A DNA stretch of 44,241 bases from an uncultured Candidatus Saccharibacteria bacterium (GTDB taxonomy: Bacteria > Patescibacteriota > Saccharimonadia > Saccharimonadales > Saccharimonadaceae): contig CALHWD010000002.1 of NCBI GenBank assembly GCA_938036825.1, positions 1-44,241 on the forward strand. Direction: 5' to 3'. Position numbers and translations under genes: made by a program. Below are positions 1-7,625 of this stretch, in pieces; positions within the stretch are counted from its first letter, which is position 1, and each line of letters starts with the position of its first letter. Below the pieces are notes generated by a model, which was not told where the DNA came from, did not search any database, and saw only the letters and a program-made list of their open reading frames with translations.

Positions 1-57
1 CCAGCGGCGATTATACTGCTTTTAGTGGGAAACTAGCACGGTGCCGAATTATATAAG

Positions 58-80
58 AGCCATCCGAATAGGGTGGCTTT
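58..80 (+). terminator. Intrinsic terminator of the gene before the window
   Basis: An 8-bp stem (agccatcc with gggtggct, one G-T pair) closes a short gaata loop and runs into ttta. It presumably ends a gene whose last codons lie at 1-54. Two frames are open from the left edge (stops at 34-36 and 52-54), so I cannot assign that gene. Confidence 0.7.
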
Positions 81-153
81 TATCTTTGGAAATAATTATT
101 ACTTAGCTATGGGCGTTTGAGAATATTTGATAGTCAGCCATTAGCCAAGCCCC

Positions 154-182
154 TTGCAAATCTGAACCATAACAAGTATTAT
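154..182 (+). promoter_or_regulatory. Promoter of the 264-residue gene
   Basis: TTGCAA (154-159), 17-nt spacer, TATTAT (177-182). The start would fall near 189, giving a leader of about 35 nt before the ATG at 224. Confidence 0.6.
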
Positions 183-223
183 AGTAGAATCTATAAAACC
201 ATATAACAGTAAAGGCAAAAAGA

Positions 224-1018
224 ATGAGAGAAGCACAGGCAGACGTTCGGCATAATAGTGTCAAAGATCTGGATGTATTTCTGCAACAGATAGATGGACA
301 TTTGCGTAATAATCAAGACTTTGTGACTCCAGCGGCAGGTATGGTGCATGGGCATAATTGTGCACAACTTGTTTTGGAGCCTCTAGGCATGGAGGATAAG
401 ATATGTATCATTGCGGGTGATGTACCAGAAGGTCATCCATTGCATGATAAGACATATGTTGGTATGAGTCGCCGAGTGCAGCGAGAAGAAAACTCAGGAG
501 TAAAAACGGTAACAGACTACTATCTTATTAACCGTGCAAGTGGTGAGGTGATGCATGGTGATTTTGCTATGCCTGCACAGTATGGTGATATACCAAGTGC
601 ACGAACAATTGATGCCGTTTTGGCAAGTAATGAACCATCAGCGGGCTACAAGGTAAGAGGGGCAGCGCCAACAGTTAACGTACGATACCAACGAAGTGCA
701 ACACTTGAGGAAATACACGATTTGGAAGATAGCCTTGCTGGTGATGATCTAAAGCCAGTTGCTACACCTGAAATTGTTGCAAGGCAACGATATCGAGTAG
801 AGACAAAAGAGGGTGTGACGAGTACATTACTTGAGAAGAACCCAATGGCGGGGTATGTTATTGGTCGAGCACTGCGTCGAGCAGATAAGGCTGAGGCAGC
901 TGGCCGTACACAAGAAGCTGGTCTCTATCGAGCAGAGGCCACACTTGGCCTGTCGCGAGCTGGTCTGACGCTAGCAGAGTATAGTAGTTCCGGCTCTGCT
1001 CATATCGATGAGGAATAG
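224..1018 (+). CDS. Hypothetical protein, 264 residues
   Basis: I do not recognise a family. The protein is soluble-looking, with no signal peptide or membrane segment. The middle has short beta-type stretches (VTDYYLINRASGEVMHGDF), and the last 60 residues form an alanine/arginine-rich helical segment (GRALRRADKAEAAGRTQEAG). The ATG at 224 has only a weak purine stretch upstream (aaaggcaaaaag). It is a single-gene unit with its own promoter and a terminator just after the stop. Codon use is mixed and less G+C-rich than in the housekeeping genes, as in the neighbouring accessory genes. Coding status is secure from length and context; function is unknown. Confidence 0.8.
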   Translation: MREAQADVRHNSVKDLDVFLQQIDGHLRNNQDFVTPAAGMVHGHNCAQLVLEPLGMEDKICIIAGDVPEGHPLHDKTYVGMSRRVQREENSGVKTVTDYYLINRASGEVMHGDFAMPAQYGDIPSARTIDAVLASNEPSAGYKVRGAAPTVNVRYQRSATLEEIHDLEDSLAGDDLKPVATPEIVARQRYRVETKEGVTSTLLEKNPMAGYVIGRALRRADKAEAAGRTQEAGLYRAEATLGLSRAGLTLAEYSSSGSAHIDEE

Positions 1019-1065
1019 ACTGCTCTTAACTACATAAAGAAATTTACCATTAAACCAGACCATTC

Positions 1066-1097
1066 AAAAATACAGCTTAAGAGAGGCTGTATTTTTT
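1066..1097 (+). terminator. Intrinsic terminator
   Basis: Stem aatacagc/gctgtatt with loop ttaagagag, followed by a T6 tract and preceded by an A run, so it could work in both directions. It lies about 50 nt after the stop of the 264-residue gene. Confidence 0.85.
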
Positions 1098-1139
1098 GTG
1101 GACGATTGTCGTTGAATATATAAAATCCAGAACGTTATT

Positions 1140-1168
1140 GGTACAAACGTACCATTCTATTGTATAAT
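1140..1168 (+). promoter_or_regulatory. Promoter with operator-like palindrome
   Basis: TATAAT at 1163-1168. A perfect inverted repeat, GGTAC-aaac-GTACC (1140-1153), covers the expected -35 position, where no good -35 hexamer exists. That arrangement suits a regulator site. The transcript would have a leader of about 120 nt before the gene at 1298. Confidence 0.5.
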
Positions 1169-1297
1169 CGCTAGAGAGGGGTGCTTGCTCTGCGATTTGG
1201 CGCAACTTAGGCAAGTGGAGTGCCGCAGGTGGGTAATTATTATCTGAATAGTAATGTAGTGATGATGTGATAACCATAATCAAAAAGGAGTGTTCTC

Positions 1298-2032
1298 ATG
1301 ACAGAGCGACAACCACCATCAATCAAGTACCGCTATGGTGAGCCACCAATTCATTCGGCGGGCGACATATTGTATTATGACAAGGTGATCACTCGGCAGC
1401 AGAGAGTATTTGCTGCGCCAGCTGGCAGTAACCCGTATGGCCAAGAGGCGCTCGTTACTGGCTCAGATGGAATGCAAATTGATATAGAGCGAGAAGCTCG
1501 ACTGTTGCCACAAGACGGGCATAATAGGCTCTATACGCTATATGCACCGGAGGTTGGGGCGGCGCTGACAATTAGCCATGAGCATGGTATTGGCTTGCTT
1601 TACCCCTGTACTCCAGATGAGGATGGCCAGCCAGTCGTCCAGAGAACAGCGAGCAATGCAATAAAGACCCATGTAGTTGATATGACACAGCTTCCTGATG
1701 CGCGGTTTATTACGCTTGGAGAGCCGTATATCTCGCTCACAGATCCACAGCATCACCGTGCTGCGCTGAGCATTGTGCCGGAGCAAGTAGGTGTCTTTGG
1801 TATTGGCACGGCAGGAGGTGTTGGGAGTAAGATGCGTATGATTCAAAATGATGCGTCACCTGGTGCGAAGAACGTTATGAATGTACTATACCCACAACTT
1901 GTAAAAGGGCATGAGGCCCTCCAACAGCGCCATAGCAGTGAGCGACAGCGTAATGATGAGTCGCGTCCTCGGAGTATTAGCCAGATTGGTCGTATTGCGA
2001 CAGCCCAAAGGTATAGGTCTGGCTGGTTCTAA
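1298..2032 (+). CDS. Hypothetical protein, 244 residues
   Basis: I do not recognise a family. The ATG at 1298 follows a good ribosome-binding site (aaaaggag) at a normal distance. The sequence is polar, with mixed beta-type stretches in the first 200 residues and a basic C-terminal tail rich in Arg, Ser and Gln. It has no signal peptide, membrane helix or obvious catalytic motif. It forms a single-gene unit between a palindrome-covered promoter and a strong terminator. Its standalone organisation resembles that of the preceding 264-residue gene, but I see no sequence similarity between the two. Confidence 0.8.
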   Translation: MTERQPPSIKYRYGEPPIHSAGDILYYDKVITRQQRVFAAPAGSNPYGQEALVTGSDGMQIDIEREARLLPQDGHNRLYTLYAPEVGAALTISHEHGIGLLYPCTPDEDGQPVVQRTASNAIKTHVVDMTQLPDARFITLGEPYISLTDPQHHRAALSIVPEQVGVFGIGTAGGVGSKMRMIQNDASPGAKNVMNVLYPQLVKGHEALQQRHSSERQRNDESRPRSISQIGRIATAQRYRSGWF

Positions 2033-2063
2033 ACCCAACAAATAGCAAAGCACTTTCAATATC

Positions 2064-2096
2064 AAAAACAACCCTGTATGCACAGGGTTGTTTTTT
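2064..2096 (+). terminator. Strong intrinsic terminator
   Basis: Stem aaaaacaaccctg/cagggttgtttttt around a tatg loop, ending in T6. It ends the 244-residue gene. The A-run on the 5' side makes it potentially bidirectional. Confidence 0.9.
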
Positions 2097-2238
2097 CATT
2101 CTCGAATCTCGCAGCAAACGAGAATTGTTGTGGTGGACCTTGGTGGAAACGACCCAAACCAAAGCTAATACTTAGTATATAGCATAGGCGTCTTAAATGC
2201 AATACCAATAATGCAATCTGAAGATGCTCATGTAAACG

Positions 2239-2287
2239 TTGACAAAACATATACAGTATGCTATATTTAAATCATGATACATATCAT
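2239..2287 (+). promoter_or_regulatory. Consensus promoter with palindrome for the KGG gene
   Basis: TTGACA (2239-2244), 17-nt spacer, TATATT (2262-2267) is the best -35 match in the window. Immediately downstream, across the expected start site, lies the palindrome ATGATA-ca-TATCAT (2274-2287), a plausible operator. The leader to the ATG at 2365 is about 90 nt and contains one copy of a short repeat (ggtatgtagcga). Confidence 0.75.
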
Positions 2288-2364
2288 ATATGGTATGTAG
2301 CGAGGATTTGCTGGCCTACACTGGCAACGTACCTCTGATAAATATATAAATAAGGAGTAACCCT

Positions 2365-2604
2365 ATGGCGGGAACAAAAGCTGGCGGCCTGAAGGCTGCG
2401 CAAAAAAACATCTCTAAAGACCCTAACTTCTACGCCAAGATTGGCGCCAAGGGCGGCAAGAATGGCCGCACTGGCGGCTTTGCGGCCAACCCGCAACTCG
2501 CTCGTGTGGCTGGCGCCAAGGGCGGCCGGATCTCTCGCCGCACCAAAAAGGCCGATGATGCTACCGCGGCTGCTCCACAAGCGGACGTTGCGCTCGCCGC
2601 CTAA
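2365..2604 (+). CDS. KGG-repeat stress-type protein, 79 residues
   Basis: The first 55 residues carry three K-G-G motifs with conserved surroundings (IGAKGGKNG, AGAKGGRIS), the pattern of the KGG/GsiB-like 'stress-induced protein' family. These are small, glycine-rich, hydrophilic proteins found in general stress responses; their molecular activity is not well defined. An Ala-rich tail follows and ends in DVALAA. The ATG has an aaggag site 9 nt upstream. The gene stands alone behind a near-consensus promoter and in front of a strong terminator, so it should be highly expressed. Its codon use is strongly G+C-ended compared with both neighbours, which also suggests high expression. Confidence 0.85.
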   Translation: MAGTKAGGLKAAQKNISKDPNFYAKIGAKGGKNGRTGGFAANPQLARVAGAKGGRISRRTKKADDATAAAPQADVALAA

Positions 2605-2626
2605 GGGTGCGCGCGAACCTCATGTC

Positions 2627-2660
2627 AAAAAACACCTCCCATGCATGTGGGAGGTGTTTT
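2627..2660 (+). terminator. Strong intrinsic terminator
   Basis: Stem aaaacacctccc/gggaggtgtttt with loop atgcatgt, ending the KGG gene. Confidence 0.9.
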
Positions 2661-2803
2661 GATGCGATAGGTTTAGCGTGTGAGGTTCGAAGCTTTTTGT
2701 GGTATGTAGCGATCTGCTGTGGAGCTGCTCTGTCTGTTGGTATGTAGGGGGGTGATGACCATTAGTAAAGTCTTTTTTGGAATGGAGAGAATTATTGCGA
2801 TAA

Positions 2804-3298
2804 TCAAGCTTGAGGCGAAGCCAACGTGTTTTTTACAACATAACGTCGGAGTTGGCAGGTGGTGGCGCTGTTGGCGTGCCAGTGGGTGAAGCAGGCGAGG
2901 CAGGTGTATGTGCCGTCGCTGCGCTGCAAACCAGTCGCGTTGCAGTGTGGGCAGCGCGAGCGGGCGTGGAGCCAGTCGCGGTAGGTGTCGAGGGCGGACT
3001 CAATAAGATCATCGTCGACCGTCAGCTGCCAGTCAGCTCCAACACGGCAGCCAGTGTTCCATGCAGCGCGCTCCATTGCAACGAGCTGCACATCGTGCGC
3101 ATAGCCGCGGTGTCCTAGAAGTGCATGACCATACTCGTGGAGGAGGTAGATAGAGGCCTGGGCATCGTGTGGATCGTAATAAACTGTGCGGCTTGGGTGA
3201 TGCCAATGAAAATGGCCACCTGGGCGAAAGGTGAGTGGCACAATACCCGACGTGCGAGCGTGCTGGGTGAGGTGAAAGATAAGCTGATCGAGTGGCAT
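2804..3298 (-). CDS. Zinc metallopeptidase-like protein with C-terminal zinc ribbon
   Basis: The central motif HEYGHALLGH (about residues 54-63) matches the HExxH zinc site of ImmA/IrrE-like and SprT-like peptidases. The later pairs CPHC and CLAC, about 15 residues apart (residues 118-136), would form a zinc ribbon. A small peptidase domain followed by a zinc ribbon resembles the SprT layout, while the size fits ImmA-type proteins that cleave repressors; I cannot decide between them. It lies convergent to the KGG gene with about 140 nt between their ends. No strong ribosome-binding site is visible before the ATG at 3298, so the start is the least certain part. Confidence 0.8.
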   Translation of the reverse strand: MPLDQLIFHLTQHARTSGIVPLTFRPGGHFHWHHPSRTVYYDPHDAQASIYLLHEYGHALLGHRGYAHDVQLVAMERAAWNTGCRVGADWQLTVDDDLIESALDTYRDWLHARSRCPHCNATGLQRSDGTYTCLACFTHWHANSATTCQLRRYVVKNTLASPQA

Positions 3299-3525
3299 GT
3301 GTGGTTGGTATAGCCACGTCTATCGGCATGCGAACCTGCGAGCGAAACAATGATTACTTCGCATGATTTGACAGAGGTGGAGATTATGATTTGTTCGTGT
3401 ATTGTACGTGTCAAGATCAGTGTAGCACAACCTGCTTACAATGCCTAGTGGGCGGTGCGAAGTATCGATGTGTGGTGGGCTCCAGAGAGAGGCAAGGTGA
3501 GATGCATAATTATATAGCGTGTGCG

Positions 3526-3554
3526 TTGCGTTTTGCGATCGATTACGGTATAAT
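3526..3554 (+). promoter_or_regulatory. Promoter of the LPQTG protein gene
   Basis: TTGCGT (3526-3531), 17-nt spacer, TATAAT (3549-3554). A start near 3561 gives a leader of about 24 nt. This argues against the longer reading frame that begins at 3519, inside the promoter. Confidence 0.75.
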
Positions 3555-3584
3555 AGAAAGAGTAACGTAAACGAAGGTTTGGCA

Positions 3585-4133
3585 ATGAAGCAGCAAGGAT
3601 CAATTATCGGATACGTCGTCGTCGGGACAGTGCTAACGCTCGCACTGGTTGGCGGGGTTTTAATCGTCAAGAATAGTCACAACAACACTGCTCGGCAAGT
3701 GGCAAGCACCACCACTACCGACACCAAGAAAAAGGAATCAACGCAGAGCAGCAAGAGTGCCAACGACAAACTGGTCGATAGCCTCAATAACAAATCAACA
3801 GAGACCAGCAAGAGTAAAGAGACAAAAGAAACTCAGTCGCAAGACAAGAAAAACACCACATCGACCGCAACGAATGGTGCAACCAGTGGCGCATCGAGCA
3901 CGACTACGCAAAACCAAAGCCAATCTACTCAGTCTACTCAATCTCAAACCTCAAGCACGCCTACCACAACACCATCGACCAACTCCAGCACTCCTTCGCA
4001 GACCCGATCTACCCAGCAAGTGAGCGCTTTGCCGCAAACCGGCCCAGCTGAGAGCCTAGTAGCCGTTGTGGCGGTGAGTAGCCTGGCTGGCGTAGTACTG
4101 GCCTACCGCAAATCACGTACACCTGCGTTGTAA
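3585..4133 (+). CDS. LPXTG-type cell-wall-anchored surface protein
   Basis: The start chosen gives MKQQGSIIGY, followed by one hydrophobic helix (about residues 8-27) that would act as signal anchor. Next comes a Ser/Thr/Lys/Gln-rich, low-complexity stalk of some 110 residues with many ST, QS and TS pairs. The C-terminus is a classical sorting signal: ALPQTG, a hydrophobic span (ESLVAVVAVSSLAGVVLAY) and a basic tail (RKSR). A class A-type sortase would cleave between T and G and link the protein to peptidoglycan; none is encoded in this window. With 182 residues and no globular domain, it may serve as a spacer or adhesin stalk. It is a single gene with its own promoter and terminator. Confidence 0.85.
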   Translation: MKQQGSIIGYVVVGTVLTLALVGGVLIVKNSHNNTARQVASTTTTDTKKKESTQSSKSANDKLVDSLNNKSTETSKSKETKETQSQDKKNTTSTATNGATSGASSTTTQNQSQSTQSTQSQTSSTPTTTPSTNSSTPSQTRSTQQVSALPQTGPAESLVAVVAVSSLAGVVLAYRKSRTPAL

Positions 4134-4170
4134 AACATACAACATTGATACTATTTCATTGCGTAACACG

Positions 4171-4206
4171 ACACCTACTCCTGTACAATACAGAGGTAGG
4201 TGTTTT
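4171..4206 (+). terminator. Intrinsic terminator
   Basis: Stem acacctac/gtaggtgt with a further inner ctgta/tacag stem, then T5. It ends the LPQTG gene. Confidence 0.85.
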
Positions 4207-4270
4207 TGAGGGAGGACAATGTATGTTGTGCTTATAGCATTGTTGTATACATGATGGTGTAATAGTTTTG

Positions 4271-4366
4271 AGTATCATCTCACAAGAAAATATCTGAAGG
4301 TCAGCGATTGTGAGAGCGAGTAGGCTCTGTGATTTATCTGGCCAGAACATTTTTAGAGTGATGGAT
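4271..4366 (+). repeat. Hairpin repeat element, copy 1
   Basis: Copy 1 of a three-member family (others at 11265-11375 and 19484-19592), all in the same orientation. The conserved core is 4282-4355. Inner stem gaaaat/attttt and stem ggtcag/ctggcc are separated by the internal loop atctgaa opposite agaac. The ggtcag arm differs from ggccag of the other copies but still pairs through a G-T wobble. The outer stem is the weakest of the three (atcatctcac against agagtgat, with two mismatches). It lies about 65 nt after the LPQTG terminator and 60 nt before the rpsA promoter. Confidence 0.7.
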
Positions 4367-4429
4367 TGGCTGTGCCAATTATCCGCTTAAGCCAACTATT
4401 CATAGAGATGAGACCTAAATGCGTGGGTT

Positions 4430-4458
4430 TTGACGCTCGAAGCGACTTTGTGTATAAT
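4430..4458 (+). promoter_or_regulatory. rpsA promoter
   Basis: TTGACG (4430-4435), 17-nt spacer, TATAAT (4453-4458), nearly consensus. The expected start near 4465 gives a leader of about 68 nt. Confidence 0.85.
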
Positions 4459-4510
4459 ACAGAGGAATGGTGCGTCGCTTGGCCGGCGTGTCTCAATAAT
4501 ATAATTAATA

Positions 4511-4532
4511 AGAGGAGTCTGTATCAAGACTT
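4511..4532 (+). promoter_or_regulatory. rpsA ribosome-binding site bridged by a hairpin
   Basis: The purine-rich site agaggag (4511-4517) is 15 nt from the ATG at 4533, too far for ordinary use. The intervening bases form a 5-bp hairpin (agtct 4516-4520, loop gtatca, agact 4527-4531) that would bring site and start together. Ribosomal protein S1 is known to repress its own mRNA in Escherichia coli through leader structure, so this may be an autoregulatory element; that is inference. Confidence 0.45.
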
Positions 4533-5597
4533 ATGGCAACACAAGCCTTAACAATGGATGATTTGCTCGCTGGCGACGGCGTTAAGCAACTAGCAACCGG
4601 CGAGGTCGTGACTGGCCACGTATTATCAGTGCGCAAACGAGACGTATTAATAGACCTAGGTCCGCAAGGGGTTGGCTATGTGCCACGGCACGAGATTGGC
4701 ACAGCCAAGGCGCTGGCGGTTGGTGATGAAGTAACAGCCAGTGTGGTGGATAGCGAACTTAATAATGGCTATAGCTTGCTGAGCCTACGCAAAGCAGCTC
4801 GGGACCGTGGCTGGGAAGAAGCGATAGCTAAGCTGGATGCTGGCGAGATCATCGAAGTGGTGCCATACAACGCTAACCGTGGTGGTATGTTGGTTGAGTA
4901 TGAAGGCGTGCGAGGTTTTTTGCCAGTATCGCAACTATCAGCAGAGCACTACCCACGGGTGGGTGGTGCTGATAAGGATGAGATCTTGGCACGACTCAAT
5001 ACACTGGTAGGCCAGACACTCAAGGTGCGTATCCTTGACTGCGACCGCAAGGCCAAAAAGCTGATCTTTAGTGAAAAGGAAGCCATCAAGGATGGCCTGG
5101 CTGCTCACTTTGAGAAACTTAAAGTTGGCGATACCGTCAAGGGTGTCGTGACTGGTGTGGTAGACTTTGGTGTCTTCGTGAATGTCGAAGGGATTGAGGG
5201 GCTTATCCATATCTCAGAGATTAGCTGGGAGCGTGTCAACAACCCAGCCGACTACGTGAAGGTGGGCCAGAGTGTTGAGGCGAAGATTATCAGCATCGAC
5301 AAAGATCGTCTAAGCCTGAGCATGAAGCAGCTCACCAAGGATCCATGGCTTGATGAGGTGGATCAATTCACCAAGGGTCAGACCATCGAGGGCACAGTCA
5401 CGCGCATTACCCCATATGGTGCCTTTGTCCAGATTAGTCCAGCAGTTGAAGCGCTGGTGCACGTGAGCGAGCTGGGTAGCGGCGGTGCCGACCCCGAGAA
5501 GGTCTTTACCCTCAATGAGCGCAAGAGTTTTGTCATTCTCGACATCGACAAAGATGCGCACAAAGTGAGCTTGAGTCTCGCCGACAAGAAAAAATAA
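4533..5597 (+). CDS. rpsA: Small ribosomal subunit protein bS1 (four S1 domains)
   Basis: The 354 residues contain four S1 OB-fold repeats at about 21-88, 105-175, 195-264 and 280-351. The third and fourth are the most typical (VDFGVFVNVEGIEGLIHISE; TPYGAFVQISPAVEALVHVSE). bS1 binds mRNA and helps recruit it to the 30S subunit. The protein is shorter than the six-domain form of E. coli, as in many Gram-positive and reduced genomes. It is followed by infB after 52 nt, and no terminator separates them, so they may be co-transcribed. The ATG at 4533 was chosen because no other in-frame start lies between the stop and the conserved N-terminus. Confidence 0.93.
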   Translation: MATQALTMDDLLAGDGVKQLATGEVVTGHVLSVRKRDVLIDLGPQGVGYVPRHEIGTAKALAVGDEVTASVVDSELNNGYSLLSLRKAARDRGWEEAIAKLDAGEIIEVVPYNANRGGMLVEYEGVRGFLPVSQLSAEHYPRVGGADKDEILARLNTLVGQTLKVRILDCDRKAKKLIFSEKEAIKDGLAAHFEKLKVGDTVKGVVTGVVDFGVFVNVEGIEGLIHISEISWERVNNPADYVKVGQSVEAKIISIDKDRLSLSMKQLTKDPWLDEVDQFTKGQTIEGTVTRITPYGAFVQISPAVEALVHVSELGSGGADPEKVFTLNERKSFVILDIDKDAHKVSLSLADKKK

Positions 5598-5649
5598 CCA
5601 GTAAATTACAAGAGATGACCGGCTTCGACCGGCAGAAAGGAGTGTGTGT

Positions 5650-7425
5650 ATGAGTCAGTCTGAAAAAGTGTTAGTCATTGCCGATTCGATCACCGTTGGT
5701 GAGCTGGCCCAAACCCTGAATCTGCCGGTCACAAAGCTGATTGGCGAGCTCTTTAAGAATGGCTTTACCGTAACGATCAATCAGCGGATTGATTTTGAGA
5801 TTGCTGAGATTATCGTAGAGGAGCTGGGTCTAGCAGTGACACTGCAGCGCAAAGCCGCCGAGCAGCATACTATGCAGCATCTGCATAAACCGTCAAGCAA
5901 TGCTGTACCACGCCCGCCAATTGTGGCGGTGATGGGGCATGTCGACCACGGCAAGACAACGCTGCTCGATACTATCCTCGAGATGAAGACGGTTGCTGGC
6001 GAGGCTGGTGGTATTACTCAGCACATCAGTGCCTATCAAGCCCAAAAGGGTGGTCGGACGATGACGCTGCTTGACACCCCTGGCCATGAGGCCTTTGCGG
6101 CGCTACGCCAGCACGGTGCAGCACTGACCGATGTGGTGGTGATCGTTGTGGCGGCCGATGACGGCGTGAAGCCACAGACGGTGGAGGCGATCCGTTTTGC
6201 GCGCGATGCTAATGCCAAGATCATCGTTGCTATCAACAAGATTGACAAAGATACGGCCAATCCTGATATGGTCAAGGCTCAGCTTGCGAGCGAGCACCAC
6301 CTCAACCCTGAGGAGTGGGGTGGCGATACCATTATGGTACCAATTAGCGCTAAGACTGGCCAGAATATTGATAAGTTGCTCGATACCATCCTACTTGTGG
6401 CCGACATGGAAGAGCTCCGCGCCGATACGGATGTGCCAGCTGAGGGGCTCGTTATTGAGGCGCATATGGAGAAGGGTCGCGGCTCGGTGGTGAACTTGCT
6501 CATCGAGCAGGGCCGCTTGGCACCGGGGCATTTCCTCGTGGCAGGGCAGGCCTATGGCAAGGTGCGTACTTTGCTCGATTACACTGGCACGCCTATCAAG
6601 GCAGCTACGCCTGCTACGCCAGTAACAGTGACAGGTTTTAAGGAATTACCGCAGTTTGGTGATATCTTCACGGTGGTCAAAAACGAGAAAGAAGCTCGCC
6701 TGGCGGTGCAAAAGGCTAAGCTTGATCAAGCGCGCAATGCCGCCACCACTAATGTGACTGGTGCTGACCTACTCAAGCTGATGACGCAGAAACACGATGC
6801 TCAGGAATTCGACGTCATCGTCAAGGCCGATGTACAGGGGTCGCTTACCTCGGTGATGGATAGCTTGCGCCTGGTGGAGACGGGCGGGGCGATCACGCTG
6901 CGGATTATTGGCCATGGCGTGGGCAATATTACCGAGAGTGATGTGCGCCTGGCTGGTAGTAGCAATGCAATTATCTACGGCTTTAATGTCGACCTGCCGC
7001 CAGCCGTCAAGCGCCTGGCAATGCGCGATAAGGTGACGGTGCGCCGCTACCAAGTGATCTATGAGCTGCTCGACGATGCACGTAGCAGCATGGAAGCACT
7101 GCTCGCACCAGAGGTGGTGGAGACGGAGATTGGCCAGCTGGAGATTAAGGGCGTCTTCCGGACGATGCGCGATGCGGTGATCGCCGGCGGGCAAGTGACA
7201 AAGGGTAAGGTGACGGCAGGGCTATTGGCCCGTGTGATGCGCGGCGAGGAGCAAATCGCCGAAGTCACCGTGGCCAGCGTGCAGCGCCAGCAGCAAGAAG
7301 CCAAGGAAGTCTTTGAGGGCGAGCTCTGTGGCCTCAACCTCACGACCAGCAAGAAGCTCCAGCTCGAGATTGGCGACACCCTCGAGTTCTTCACCCGCGA
7401 GCTGGTGAAGCGCACGCTGCAGTAG
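5650..7425 (+). CDS. infB: Translation initiation factor IF-2
   Basis: This GTPase delivers initiator fMet-tRNA to the ribosome and promotes subunit joining. A short IF2_N domain (residues 13-60) is followed directly by the G domain. G1 is GHVDHGKT, G2 GGITQHI, G3 DTPGHE, G4 NKID and G5 SAKTG. Domains II, III and IV, with the C-terminal initiator-tRNA binding module, complete the protein. At 591 residues it lacks the long N-terminal extension of E. coli IF-2, as is usual in small genomes. A GTG at 5644 is in frame, but the aaaggag site (5636-5642) is spaced properly for the ATG at 5650. A terminator follows. Confidence 0.96.
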   Translation: MSQSEKVLVIADSITVGELAQTLNLPVTKLIGELFKNGFTVTINQRIDFEIAEIIVEELGLAVTLQRKAAEQHTMQHLHKPSSNAVPRPPIVAVMGHVDHGKTTLLDTILEMKTVAGEAGGITQHISAYQAQKGGRTMTLLDTPGHEAFAALRQHGAALTDVVVIVVAADDGVKPQTVEAIRFARDANAKIIVAINKIDKDTANPDMVKAQLASEHHLNPEEWGGDTIMVPISAKTGQNIDKLLDTILLVADMEELRADTDVPAEGLVIEAHMEKGRGSVVNLLIEQGRLAPGHFLVAGQAYGKVRTLLDYTGTPIKAATPATPVTVTGFKELPQFGDIFTVVKNEKEARLAVQKAKLDQARNAATTNVTGADLLKLMTQKHDAQEFDVIVKADVQGSLTSVMDSLRLVETGGAITLRIIGHGVGNITESDVRLAGSSNAIIYGFNVDLPPAVKRLAMRDKVTVRRYQVIYELLDDARSSMEALLAPEVVETEIGQLEIKGVFRTMRDAVIAGGQVTKGKVTAGLLARVMRGEEQIAEVTVASVQRQQQEAKEVFEGELCGLNLTTSKKLQLEIGDTLEFFTRELVKRTLQ

Positions 7426-7504
7426 TGGGCTGGGTAGTACTTTATAGTGCAGAATCTCGGTGTATTTATATTGAGTGATAACTCTGTTTTTACTAATGGT
7501 GTAT

Positions 7505-7536
7505 AAAACTCGCTATGGGGTGATGGCGGTTTTTTG
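7505..7536 (+). terminator. Intrinsic terminator after infB
   Basis: Stem aaaac(t)cgc/gcggtttt with one bulged T and loop tatggggtgatg, then a T tract. It lies about 80 nt after the stop. Confidence 0.65.
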
Positions 7537-7556
7537 AGATTGGGGTATCTCCCTCA

Positions 7557-7585
7557 TTGACACATCACCTCTGTTGTGGTAGGAT
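7557..7585 (+). promoter_or_regulatory. Promoter of the repeat-protein operon
   Basis: TTGACA (7557-7562), 17-nt spacer, TAGGAT (7580-7585), start near 7592. The in-frame TTG at 7557 is the -35 box itself and so cannot be the start codon. Confidence 0.8.
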
Positions 7586-7625
7586 GTGGGCAGAATATAT
7601 AAGGAAAGAAATTAGGACGGGTAGT

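Noticed and set aside
1077..1283. Minus-strand ORF of 68 codons between two genes
   Set aside because: It overlaps a terminator and the promoter and ribosome-binding site of the next gene, and has no ribosome-binding site of its own.
7557..7625. Longer N-terminus for the 767-residue protein starting at TTG 7557
   Set aside because: That TTG is the first half of the -35 box; transcription cannot include it from this promoter.
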